From the NCBI RefSeq assembly GCF_021134715.1, contig NC_060021.1:496001-560000 (forward strand): a stretch of DNA of 64,000 bases, in the 5' to 3' direction. Shown here piece after piece: positions 1 to 9,224 of this stretch; position 1 is the first letter of the stretch, and the number at the start of each line of letters is the position of its first letter. This DNA is from Daphnia pulex (lineage: Eukaryota > Arthropoda > Branchiopoda > Diplostraca > Daphniidae). A program made the translations under genes and the position numbers. The notes beneath the pieces were generated by a model. The model was not told the DNA's origin and made no database searches. It worked only from the letters and a program-made list of their open reading frames with translations.

Positions 1-505
1 GTAGTTGTGTAGCTTAGGGCAGAGTAATACTTCGGGGCTTCGGTGTAGAGGCTCAGGGAAGCACAAGTTGTGGTGGGAGCCTTGTTGGTGTAGTACTTGG
101 GCGGCTCGGTGTAGTATTCAGCCGCTTTGGTGGTGTAATAATTTGGAGCCTCGGTGTAGTAGCTAGGAACTAGGTAATACTTGGGAGCCTCGATGCAGCA
201 AGCTGGGGCAACATACGTGTAATACTCTGGTGACTTGGTGGTTTTAGTACTTGGGAGCTTCGGTGTAGTACGTTTGATGTTGTAACTCGGGGCAGCATCA
301 GCTTCGGTGTAATACTCTGGAGCCTTGGTGGTGTAGTAATAGTGTGCCTCAGTGTAGTAACCGGTTCTTGCGAATGTTGTCGTTGTGTAGCAAGGCGGCG
401 GCGTGGTGCTTTGGTATCCGCCATACCCAGGAGACATCGGTACACCAGTGATCGACCCAGCCTTCAACGATACGGCAAACGGCGACATCACGACATCACA
501 ATCAA
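1..505 (-). CDS. YYT-repeat secreted/cuticle-like protein, partial at the window edge, 5' end eroded (copy 3)
   Basis: On the minus strand the frame is open from about 505 to base 1 and leaves the window. After a G-S-I-T-G-V-P linker come GYGGYQSTTPPP and then many degenerate units of the type YYTEAP, YYTTKAP and KYYTNKAP. This composition suggests an extracellular matrix or cuticle-associated structural protein; the exact role is unknown. Sister copies have a one-codon first exon (ATG plus G before the splice donor) and a signal-peptide exon. Here the first-exon ATG is missing: the sequence before GTAAAT near 606-612 reads CAATCGG where copy 1 reads CAATCATGG. The hydrophobic core has also become V-D-C-D-V-V-M-S-P-F-A-V. 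The repeat body is intact but the normal start and signal peptide are not, so this may be a recent pseudogene or use another start such as the Met at about 446-448. Confidence 0.5.
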
Positions 506-659
506 CTATTCAGCAAATAATTTGAACATTAATATTCAATATGGTACACAAGCAGATAAAAATCAAATAATTTATAAAAACTCCGTGAAACAGAATATTT
601 ACCCGATTGCGTACTGATATTACGACGAAGAATGCACTTGTTAACAGTGCACTGCAATT

Positions 660-1857
660 TTTTATCCTTGTTTCTTTGCCAGTATTGTTCTCTCCAGCCA
701 ATCGCCCTGATGCAACAGCATGGTGATCATGTTCCATACACCAGCGACCCAATTTGATATCACAAAAGAACGTAACATCTCCAGCCTAATAAAAAATAAA
801 ATCCAAACCCAATAATAAGAATCTAATTTAACAAGAACTTCATATACTATCTAACAACAACATTAGAGCAGTCAATGTTGGTCAAGTTTTAATCACAGTA
901 GTTCAATTAATATGAAATAAAATGTTCAAGGATTCTTACCAACCAAACGTTCGATCGTGCTTCAAGCTCGGTATTCACTCGATAACCACCAAAATCTCCT
1001 CTCTTCTATTTCCAAACCAAAAGCAACAGCCAAATCCGTGTTTACGTCCCAACCGACAGCAGCGACGACATGGTCAGTTTAAATCTGCTGAAATAATTTT
1101 TAGATTTTAATTAACATCGCTAAATCATGTACAGAAATAACTGTTTACCTTTTGACCATTGTTTAAGGTCAATGCGACCTTGTAGTCTTCGAAAATTGCA
1201 CCCTCCACATTAGCTTTGAGCAAACCATTAACACTTTCCGCTTTCACCTTCTCGGTTGTCCATTGGCTCAAATATTTAGGAGAACGGGGAACTCGACCTA
1301 TGTTACCGCCATCGATGTTGCGGAACAGCGCTACGTGCTCGTGGGCATCTTTAAGGGCACCGCTCAGGGATTGGAAGAGATTTTCGTTTAACACCTAACA
1401 AGAAAATAAAGGCCATTTTTAGAGGAATTCGTAAAACTAATTCTATTCGTAGAACTAATTCACAGAAAATAAATTGCTAGCAGTTTAAATAGACTCTTAG
1501 ATACTATCGAGCAGGAGGATTAAAAAGTTATTCAGCATTCCATAATTTCGATTGGCATAAAATGTTTACCTGTGGCAATAACGCACTTGTCGTAGGTGAT
1601 GGTACGGCCATCGTCAAGTGCGGCTTGCCGACCGACAATGTCAAGTTTAACGGCGCGGTGTACACGTACGAATATGTTATCTTTGCTATTCAATTCGACG
1701 CGATTGCAGTCGAATTCGTCTTGTTCGAAAGACAGCCAAGGAACGAAAACAAGTCATTAGTACATATTGCACAAAATTACAATAATTAAGAACTCACCTT
1801 CACTTTTTGCCACTGTTTGAAACGAAGTTTATTCGAAACTTCGGGGTTGCCGTGTTG
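660..1857 (-). pseudogene. Apoptosis-inducing factor (AIFM1-like) pseudogene fragment
   Basis: Five exon-like blocks in order on the minus strand match the middle and C-terminal part of mitochondrial AIF, a flavoprotein oxidoreductase. They are about 1857-1795 (NPEVSNKLRFKQW), 1757-1563 (ALDDGRTITYDKCVIATG), 1394-1134 (YLSQWTTEKVKAE), 1091-930 (TDHVVAAVG, then FGGYRVNTELEARSNVW) and 752-664 ([15 protein letters not shown]). It is broken in several ways. The NAD-binding Rossmann segment with GxGxxG, expected between ALFRNID and YLSQWTTEKV, is deleted. The 1394-1134 block starts in one frame (GVKRKSLPIPER) and continues in another. One extra base shifts the frame between GLEIEE and GDFGGY. The 1757 block lacks a clear AG acceptor. 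The N-terminal FAD-binding part was not found. Its flanks are YYT-repeat gene copies, so the fragment was inserted into or recombined with that cluster. The family assignment is firm; loss of function is nearly certain. Confidence 0.8.
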
Positions 1858-1869
1858 GGTGTCGGAGAA

Positions 1870-2264
1870 GCTCACTTGACTGATTTCTGTCGTACTTTGG
1901 CGCTCCAGTGTAGAATTCGACAGCTTTGGTGATGTAATAAGCTGGAGCCTCGGTGTCGTAGGTTGGGGCAGCATACGTAGTTGCGTAGTCTCAGTAGGTG
2001 CCTCGGTGTAGTACTCTAGCGCTTTGGTAGTGTAGCTCGAGGAGCAGCACAAGTTGTGGTGAAATCATCTGGATCCTTGGTGGTTTAACTGTAAACCCAA
2101 CAGTGCAACCTCGGTGTAGTATCTGGTCGTTGCGTATATTGTTGCGTAGTAAGGCGGTGGCGTTGCTGTTTGATATCCGCCTTATTCAGGAGACGTCGGT
2201 ACACCAGTGGTCGACCCAGCCATCGACGATAGAACAACCAATAGCAGCATGACGGCATAGTTAA
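1870..2264 (-). pseudogene. YYT-repeat secreted protein, broken copy 2
   Basis: The signal-peptide exon begins at 2264 after a CTAG acceptor and would read VNYAVMLLLVVLSSMAGSTT, then GVPTSPE and a TAA stop at 2182-2184. Copy 3 has GYGGYQ at that place. Past the stop the familial sequence continues (GGYQTATPPPYY, then YYTEV), and YYTEAPT-type units follow in shifted frames down to about 1880. Its first exon near 2389-2392 carries ACG where copy 1 has ATG. Stop, lost start and frameshifts together mark it as a pseudogene. It lies just upstream of the AIF-like fragment on the same strand. Confidence 0.7.
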
Positions 2265-2282
2265 CTAGACAATATTAAATAT

Positions 2283-2646
2283 TCAACAATATAACGGACA
2301 TATTATCAAATAGAAAAAAAAAAAAAAATGAAAATTGATACAAAATTCCACGTAGAAATACAGATTATTTACCCGTGATTGCGACCTAGTAATACGACGA
2401 AGAATCCAGTTGTTGCCAGGTCGGAGATGCTCACTCGATTGACTTATGTTGCCTTTTCTCTTTCCTTTTGAAAGATTTTCTCTCGTGGTCGACATCAACG
2501 ATACAACACCCAACAGCAACACAATGCCATAATTAACTATGAATAAACAATGGGAAATTAGTTTTCGAAGGTAACTAGTCGTATCAACAACTAATAACAA
2601 GATAGAATAGATTTACGACTCGAAATAAAAATGAACATTTACCCAT
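2283..2646 (-). CDS. YYT-family gene start with intact promoter and signal peptide but lost repeat body (copy 1)
   Basis: Exon 1 is ATG plus G (2646-2643) before donor GTAAAT. Exon 2 starts at 2536 after CATAG and joins in frame to give MVNYGIVLLLGVVSLM, a good signal peptide, followed by STTRENLSKGKRKGN. The frame then runs through what was the promoter and 5' leader of copy 2 and stops at about 2283. No YYT repeats follow, so the copy seems truncated by a tandem deletion that fused its signal exon to the next copy's upstream region. It could still make a short secreted peptide of about 87 residues. The one-codon first exon is the usual layout of arthropod cuticle protein genes. Confidence 0.4.
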
Positions 2647-2707
2647 GATTGCAAACTGTTATTACGACGAAATATGGAGTTATTGCCGTGTCGGAGATGC
2701 TCACTCG

Positions 2708-2742
2708 ACTGATCCCTGTCAACTTTTCTCTCGCCTTTTATA
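2708..2742 (-). promoter_or_regulatory. Core promoter of YYT copy 1: TATA box and initiator
   Basis: On the minus strand TATAAAAG (2742-2735) lies about 31 bp upstream of an arthropod initiator TCAGT (2712-2708). The initiator is followed by a short leader and the ATG at 2646. The equivalent region of copy 2 (about 2420-2475) keeps the leader sequence GAGTGAGCATCTCCGAC but has lost the TATA box. Confidence 0.6.
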
Positions 2743-2775
2743 CAATTTTTTCTCACCCCTCCTCTTAAGCCTAAT

Positions 2776-3170
2776 GGCTATATTTTACCTTCTTGATAAT
2801 GAAGCAAAACGTCCCGTTCTCACCCAACCTCTACACCAATGCCTGACACCTTTTACGTAATGATCTCCATGACCTTCGATTGAAATGCAAACTGGCCTTT
2901 CCTTCTGCAGGTGACTTTGCCGGGGATGGGTCTACAATAACCAATATCAAAATGAATACCAAAAAGCTTACACTTGCGGCTATTGTACCTTTTTGATAAT
3001 GAAGCAACACGTGTCATTCTCACCCAACCTCTACACCACTGCATGACACGTTTAACGTAATGATCTCCGTGACCTTCGAGCGTCAAGGTCATAGAAACTG
3101 GCCTTTTTCTTTCTGCAGGTTGACGTTGCTGGGGATGGGTCAACAAAAACCAATATCAAAATAAATATCA
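2776..3170. repeat. Two tandem copies of a ~205-bp unit upstream of the YYT cluster
   Basis: Unit 1 (about 2776-2965) and unit 2 (about 2980-3170) share TTTTGATAATGAAGCAA-like, CTCACCCAACCTCTACACCA, AATGATCTCC, GACCTTCGA, CTGCAGG and GGGGATGGGT blocks in the same order. They lie upstream of the minus-strand YYT promoter, so they may be duplicated upstream regulatory DNA. Confidence 0.75.
3070..3091. promoter_or_regulatory. Candidate nuclear-receptor site: everted AGGTCA half-sites with a TCAAGGTCA monomer site
   Basis: The second 205-bp unit contains TGACCTTCG (3070-3078) and TCAAGGTCA (3083-3091). This puts two AGGTCA half-sites in everted orientation, 10 bases apart. TCAAGGTCA is the known monomer site of FTZ-F1/ERR-type receptors, which control cuticle genes in insects. 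Unit 1 keeps only the first half-site (2870-2878). It lies about 360 bp upstream of the copy 1 initiator. Function is inferred from sequence only. Confidence 0.4.
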
Positions 3171-4008
3171 AATCATAAATGATAATGGCTAAAATTTTAG
3201 TCATTTTAAAAATACCACATTTGACATTTGAGTCATTTGACTCGTTTCTTCAGTGAATGAATAAATCTTTCATTTCGAACCGTTTGAAGGACAGTCGGCT
3301 TTTTTTTTAATATTCCACTGCAAACTTTTCTAAGTTTCAAACACATAATCCTTGCCCCTGCGGTCGGAGAAGAAAATCTAAAAAAAAAGATAAAAAAGGT
3401 AAATTATGAATATAAAAAAATACAAATCAAAAATTCTCATAAAACGGTTGAATATAATCAATAAAATAAGAAATAGACGCAATTGCTAAAGCTCGATAGA
3501 CTGTCAGAGTTCGTCCGCTACGTTCACAACGAATAACTCAAAAATGAACTTAAATGATCCTAAGTAACCATCCAGGAGAAGCGGGGGGAATCGTATTTCC
3601 ACAGCTGATTTAGGAGCATCTAAAACGCAAATCAAATGATTGATTGACAATACCTGAACTCTAGGGCTATGGATTTTGTAACCGCAAATCAACAATGAGA
3701 TCCTACTAGCAGCTATTTGACATAAATGAATAAGGCTACTCTTACCCTGTCTTTTACATTGACATGTCTACATTTTGAATAGTTGATTACCGCCAGAACC
3801 TATCGCGTGTCGTTTGATGCTGCATGAACAGAAGTGAAAAAAAAAATCCACCCTGTTACATGACCAACGCGTTTCTGCCCCAATAAAGTATGCGCAAGTA
3901 AAACAATGTTTTGACACTCGCTTTGTTTTCGTTGCTAAGCAGTAAAATGTGTTGAAATTTGGGTTTCGCTCTTCACACCGAATGTAGACGGAAAAGACTC
4001 GGCTCGGA
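3171..4008. other. Intergenic, no gene seen
   Basis: AT-rich sequence with short poly(A)/poly(T) runs. A 63-codon minus-strand frame at 3504-3695 has no family signal or convincing splice context and was not called. Confidence 0.5.
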
Positions 4009-4046
4009 TATATAAAGGATCGTTGGCTGCAAACAAATTCACATTA
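4009..4046 (+). promoter_or_regulatory. TATA box (TATATAAAG) and initiator of the small secreted protein gene
   Basis: TATATAAAG at 4009-4017 is followed about 30 bp later by TTCACATT (4039-4046), a plausible initiator. The first ATG lies at 4070. Confidence 0.5.
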
Positions 4047-4069
4047 TTTTCTGCGAAAGAAAAAGCTTC

Positions 4070-4330
4070 ATGTCGTACCTAGCATTACCTTTTTTATTAT
4101 TTTTTTTTTCATTTGGTTTAGCGTTTCGTTCAGTGACTCCTTGTCACCAAAACCCCTCAATGAGCAACACCTCCGCATCATCTAGGTAATACAAACAATT
4201 GAATTTGTAGCTTTAACAATTTGACTAACGTGTAACTACGTACCCTCGTTTAAGCCTCGATGGAATGGCAACCCTTAAGGATTCAGGATTGTCCGGGCCG
4301 TCACTGTTGGACAGCCATCAGGCAGCATGA
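4070..4330 (+). CDS. Putative small secreted protein (two exons, 63 aa)
   Basis: Exon 1 (4070-4185) begins with MSYLALPFLLFFFSFGLA, a strong signal peptide, then FRSVTPCHQNPSMSNTSASS, and ends at donor GTAATA. Exon 2 (4255-4330, acceptor TTTAAG) continues in frame with SLDGMATLKDSGLSGPSLL and stops at TGA. An alternative acceptor after TTTGTAG would give a shorter tail. The TATA box, spacing and signal peptide support a real transcription unit. No family was recognised; a short secreted peptide or precursor is possible. Exon 2 enters the segment duplicated at about 14.2 kb, where the upstream exon is absent, so the gene may be a chance fusion at a duplication edge. Confidence 0.4.
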
Positions 4331-5952
4331 ACTATTTTACCCAACCGTTCAACACTGCATATACTGCATGGACACCAACATAGGCAAATCCACATTTAAG
4401 TCGATTTAAGTGTGATGTTGACCTGCAAGTCTGCACCAAACTCCATTTCAGAGCATCTCTCAATTGGAAGGGGGCTGCAAAACCACTGTACACCAAACAG
4501 CAACACCATAAACAGCTCAAACATCCAATTGACCATTAACTCCTACAAAGCAAAAGAACATTAATGAACCAATAAGCAATAACATTTGGAAATGTGAAAA
4601 AGGGTACCAATAATAAAATTTACTTCTATTTAAAATTAATATTTAATTAAAATTGAAAAATAAACAAGAAAGACTTCTGTACATCTACTTTCAATATGTT
4701 ACAAAAACTTGGTAATACTGAGTGGGAATTTTTGTTCTAGATTGATTGAAAGACAATTAAAAAAAAACTTAACAGGGCTATCTTTGAATGGAAACAATTA
4801 TTTGGAAGGAAGAAATATTACCCCTAACTTTCTACAAATTAATCAAATTTTAAACTTGTCAATTGAATACAAAATATTAAAAAACAAACAAAAAACACAA
4901 GACTTTCCAAGTTACAACCTATAACATCAATCACATTACCAATTCAATGAGTCTTCCTGCAGTGACACTTGGGATAACACCAGCTCGATAAACTGCATGC
5001 AGCAGCTGCAGCTCAACTTGACTCGATCACATCTTTCACCAGCTGGCTGCAACAAAACCATGTTGATGATACAACAGTCATGAAGCTCAGACTTTGTTGT
5101 GTTCTCAATTTCTGCGACAGTTGAGCAAAGGGATTTCTATCTCCAACCTTAACATCAACTAATAAAATAAATTGCATTATAAGAGGGAAATTCATCATCA
5201 AGATTACTTTACTAGGTCTGAAGTGTTTCTGCACAAGATGAGACGTACAGCCAAGACGTACAGCTAACAATGGCCGACATTGGACAGCAGTTTCGACCCA
5301 AGTCGTCACATTATTAATGGCCAAGTGAAATTATATCCCAGATAGCCTGTAAATTCAGACAGAAACGTCTAAGAATAATTAAATTTAAGAATTCCAAACT
5401 AGCATTACCATTTCATGGCTGAAAATGTAGATCGACACCGCAATTCCGTAATGGATTTGGAATACACTTTCAGTCAGCGTCTCGGGAACAAATGGCGAAT
5501 ATTTCGTCGTCACGAAGACACTCGCGTCACCTGGTGGCTGGGGGACAATCCATTTTAGCCACCTACCGACAGCCTAAAGATTCCCTCACGATTACTACGT
5601 TTGACTGTACGGAACGGAAGGATTGCTTTCTGACGTTTCTGTGAACTCTGTTTACGAAGACACGAAGCTTAACATCACGACTCACGAGAAATGAATTATT
5701 GACTTGTCAGCAACCTGCGTTCGCAAGGTACTCGAAGGGGGTACCTCCCGATGAACAATCTATTGAATGTGGTATGGCGACAGTAGATTTCGAAAGACAG
5801 AAGAACTCCACCGCCAATAGAACCACAATAGTTTAAATAATTTTTTAAAAATTCACTGTACGCGACAGTTGAACTCAAACGAAAGTAGAACTCCTTTTTA
5901 AAATGTTATTAAAAATACCCGACCATAAAACTCCAGTTCCCGACAGTAGAAC
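4300..5952 (-). repeat. Segmental duplication, copy A, proximal part (homologous to about 14.16-15.87 kb)
   Basis: This stretch matches 14.16-15.87 kb over its whole length with substitutions and small indels. Exon-like minus-strand blocks occur in both: a hydrophobic block WMFELFMVLLFGVQWFCS; a block GYLGYNFTWP; and a block VPQPPGDASVFVTTKYSPF followed by AVSIYIFSHEM and a GTAATG donor. Copy A is damaged: after YNFTWP it has two extra bases, giving a stop, where copy B stays open. I did not recognise the family; a membrane or secreted protein remnant is likely. The match ends at about 5952 inside the GACAGTAGAACTCC array. Confidence 0.75.
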
Positions 5953-6190
5953 TCCAATACGTGACAATAGAACTCCAATAATTAGTTTAATTATTTTCAT
6001 GCCCGACAATAGAACTCCATTGAATTTTAAATGTTTTAATGTCCGACAATAGAACTCCAACAAAAATTGTTCGCATACCCGACAGTAGAACTCCACTTTT
6101 CTTAAATTATGCAGTGCGCTCTAGTGGAGTCGTTCTATTAACGGACATTTAAAATATTTAAAATTAATAGAGTTCTACTATCGGGCATGA
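5770..6190. repeat. Array of spaced GACAGTAGAACTCC motifs
   Basis: The motif (C)CCGACA(G/A)TAGAACTCCA occurs about eight times between 5795 and 6095, separated by 20-45 bases of unlike AT-rich sequence. One inverted copy (GTTCTACTATCGGGCATG) lies near 6171-6188. A shorter array of the same motif is at about 15.69-15.87 kb. The conserved cores with non-conserved spacers differ from a normal minisatellite. Confidence 0.7.
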
Positions 6191-6599
6191 AAATTGTAAA
6201 ATCATTACTAAAAAAAACTGAAATCGAACTAAAAATAACCGTTATCGTTACCAATGCCAATACCTCGGAACAGATAAATTCATTTAGTCTGCTTAATCAG
6301 AGATTCCGATTCCAATCCAATTAATAATTATAGTTAGTCCCCCTCATACCTGTAAAGAAACACAAATTTTTACGTATATATATGAAAAAAGTTTTAATTT
6401 AAGGAATTTCAAAAATTAAACTCGGTTACTTGAGCTGTTAGCAGTAAATAGGGTATAATTTACTATAGGGAAGGAGATAAAATATTACTGTACGATTTTG
6501 ATTTATTATTAACAAATCCGTTAAGTATACGATGCAAGGCCATCGTTGTTTACGAGGGATTAGGATCAGTATAAAATGCCTTTCAGAACTTATTAAATA

Positions 6600-6790
6600 T
6601 GGTGGGCAGGTGGGTGAGTCGAACAAGGCGTCGCTTAGTGATCGGGGTATTTTGGTACCCGAGTTCGACTCTCCTTGTGAGCATTGTTGCTCCCATACCT
6701 GGGCACGCACCACAACGCATACAGACAACAAACTTCTTGGATAGGGATGTCTGCAGTAGGTCGGTCTAGTGAATAAGGTTCTATGCAATC
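6600..6790 (+). mobile_element. tRNA-derived SINE-like element, copy 1
   Basis: A tRNA-like head (GGTGGGTGAGTCGAACAAGG, then a B-box-like GAGTTCGACTC at 6660-6670) is followed by an unrelated body. It ends with GGGATGTCTGCAGTAGGTCG near 6744-6763 and TAGTGAATAAGGTT. The tail recurs in the copy at 9.35 kb. The polymerase III type B box and shared 3' tail support a SINE family. Confidence 0.5.
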
Positions 6791-8007
6791 CTCGTGACTG
6801 CATACTCTGGTTGATTCTGTTCCCAACTAAAAATCTTAGCAATGTAGGTGAAAGGACTGGATACCGGATTAACTCTGAATTTATCATATATTGGAGGAGT
6901 TCCGTCTTTTCAAATAGCCGCTTGGTTAAAAGAAATCAAGTTAACGCAGATAGGTGGAGCTAACAATAAGCCGAACGACCACAGCTCACATTCCTTCCCT
7001 ATTATTATATTTTTTTTATCTCAAACATCAGTGAAGCTTCAATCCTTTTCTACGATTTCTATCTTCTACAAATGTCAAAAACTGATGTCGTCAAAAAGAT
7101 AGAAATTTTCTTAATTGATTATTCTACTGTTAGCAAGACTAAAATATAATCTTCCAACCAACGGAAACTGAATTTAAAAAACCACATTTAGGTTTAAGTA
7201 GTTGTTAAGTTAGCCACATCTTAGTGCACAGCAGGTTCAATAAATATTCAACTTTTGATGATGACTGTAACAATCAAGGAAAAACCATACCTGACAAATT
7301 GTCTAGTAGTAGTAGTAGACTAGCAGTAGTACTCTAGTGAACTAAATGGCTTAAATTTGCCAGGAGTTGCCTCAGCGGCTGGTGGGCAAACTCTCAAGCC
7401 AACAGGGTGACGGGCGACCGGCGACTACTAAAAAACACAAACATAAAAAATGTAATTATCAAATTAATCAAAATTAAACAAATTCTAAAGAATTACCTAC
7501 CCTGTTCCTATTATTTAAAAACATCACCAGAAAATAGTCAGTGAAACCTACAGGGAAAAAAGAATAGGTTAGCACAAGAATAGATAGATCACACGAAAAG
7601 ACATCAGCGATCTAAAAAAAAAGGATGGTGTTCTGTTTCATTCATTCTTTTTTTTTAAAGAAAAATAGAATGACTAAGTACTATCAAATAATCAAATAAG
7701 TTATTAATTTATTGCTGTTTAATCATGAATTCAAGCATTCGTATGATTACCGAAAAAACACCTTTGATCGCTTCAAAGCAATTTCCACGATTCAGGCGTA
7801 AAATCGACCAAATAGGAGTATAATACATGATTAACTAGTCAGTTTCATTACAAAATGACCGTTGAATTAAATGCGTAATAATCTACTACACGAAACTGTT
7901 ATTTAGATAAAAATCCGACTATAATTATGTAGCAATAATTAGCGGAAAACAGCATTGGAGCTCTTGCGAGTATGTTCCGCATGACCGATGGCACATAAAT
8001 AGGGAAA

Positions 8008-9120
8008 ATGCCGCGATTTTATCAATTAATGTCGATGATTCGCCGAATCCTTGCAATGGAGTTAAAAGGGAAATTTGATCTTGAGTTAAAAATAAATGGT
8101 CATTTGGTGAAGTTGAGATTAGATTCCGGGTGTGATAAACCCGTTATAAGCAGAAGCCTTTGGCAGGAAATTGGACAACCCAAATTGGACCAAACAACCG
8201 ACATTCGCAAATGTGCCACAGGTACAATCCCGCTAAAAGGCCAGTTTATCGCAAAAGTTCAATTAGTGGGAATCGCGGGAATGGATTTCGATTGTCCGTT
8301 TCAGGTGTCGGATAATGACACGACCAGAAATTTGCTGGGACGAAGAGCATTTCCTGGTTTACTCGATTTCAACTGGGAAAAATTCTTTCAAGACGGAACT
8401 GTTATGATTGAGGGGTCTAACTTTCTTATTGAAACGAAGAGGAAACTCATGAGCGATGCTCTGCATTACAAAACACTCGCATTCCACATAGAAGTCATTG
8501 TAGACGGGCAAAAGATTCAAATGTTACTCGACACTGGGGCAACCTCCTCCATCACTGGATTAAACAAATGGAGAGAGATGGGTAGACCAGATATCCACCC
8601 GGTTGATCGTAAAATGTCCAGCACTTCTAAAGAACCTGTTCTTCTGTTAGGTGAGTGCACCATTAACATAAAATACAATGGTAAAGACGTTCATCTTCCT
8701 CTTCTTGTAGCCGACGACGTGAAAATGCCTGCAATTATAGGTGCTAACTGGTTTTCTGCTTTAAATTTCAACTTTAATGCCATATTTATCGGCATTCAAT
8801 TTTGCAGACCCATCACCAAAGAAGCAACAGCTGAATCCACCAGTAAGTCACTCTCCGAAGCAGAAAAAAAATCGAAAATGAGAGCGAAAATCGTTTACGA
8901 CCTGGATGACATCAAACCATCCAAAGATCTCGCTGTTCTACCAAAAAAGGACGATCCATCTCTCACAAAGTCGACGGAATCTCCGTCACCACCTTCGAAA
9001 AGAACGAAAATAGTTTTTAATCTGGAAGACAGCACCAAACCGAGCCGATCGTCACAACCTCAGAGGAAAACCTTAAGAGGCGCTAAGTGTAATACCTGGT
9101 TCAAAAAGAAATACGGATAA
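8008..9120 (+). CDS. Protein with two tandem retropepsin-like aspartic protease domains (370 aa)
   Basis: This is a single intact exon. Domain 1 (about 25-145) has the catalytic loop LRLDSGCD (Asp39-Ser-Gly) and the late hydrophobic-Gly motif NLLGR (about 108-112), then LLDFNWEKFF. Domain 2 (about 158-265) has MLLDTGATSSI (Asp175-Thr-Gly), IIGANWF (about 243-249) and LNFNFNAIF. Both match the protease of Ty3/gypsy-type polyproteins, including the xxGRxW-like segment before the second DW-like strand. No Gag zinc knuckle, reverse transcriptase or integrase flanks the ORF. The tail (270-370) is basic, Ser/Pro-rich and repeats RxKIV(Y/F)(D/N)L(D/E)D at 292-301 and 332-341. An AATAAA signal lies at 9204-9209. 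Retropepsins work as homodimers, so this could be a single-chain pseudodimer. It is either a transposon remnant or a host gene derived from one; intactness favours the latter or a recent insertion. Confidence 0.75.
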   Translation: MPRFYQLMSMIRRILAMELKGKFDLELKINGHLVKLRLDSGCDKPVISRSLWQEIGQPKLDQTTDIRKCATGTIPLKGQFIAKVQLVGIAGMDFDCPFQVSDNDTTRNLLGRRAFPGLLDFNWEKFFQDGTVMIEGSNFLIETKRKLMSDALHYKTLAFHIEVIVDGQKIQMLLDTGATSSITGLNKWREMGRPDIHPVDRKMSSTSKEPVLLLGECTINIKYNGKDVHLPLLVADDVKMPAIIGANWFSALNFNFNAIFIGIQFCRPITKEATAESTSKSLSEAEKKSKMRAKIVYDLDDIKPSKDLAVLPKKDDPSLTKSTESPSPPSKRTKIVFNLEDSTKPSRSSQPQRKTLRGAKCNTWFKKKYG

Positions 9121-9224
9121 AATTATTGAAGACTTCTCTCTTGCCTGCCCTTTTTCAGTTTTTATCGTCCTGAATCAAATTCGTTAGTTTAAAATCAAAA
9201 TCTAATAAATAAGCTTATTAATAT

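Noticed and set aside
2776..3170. CRISPR-like or long terminal repeat pair
   Set aside because: Only two adjacent 205-bp units with no internal element, primer site or spacers; simple tandem duplication explains it.
5875..6096. Minus-strand frame with repeated GVLLSG peptides
   Set aside because: It is the translation of the GACAGTAGAACTCC array with irregular spacers; not a protein repeat under codon constraint.
6630..6680. Possible tRNA gene
   Set aside because: Only a B-box-like half is present; no convincing acceptor or anticodon stem, so it fits a tRNA-derived SINE better.
6438..6887. 149-codon minus-strand frame
   Set aside because: It runs antisense through the SINE-like element and AT-rich flanks; no domain, signal or splice context.
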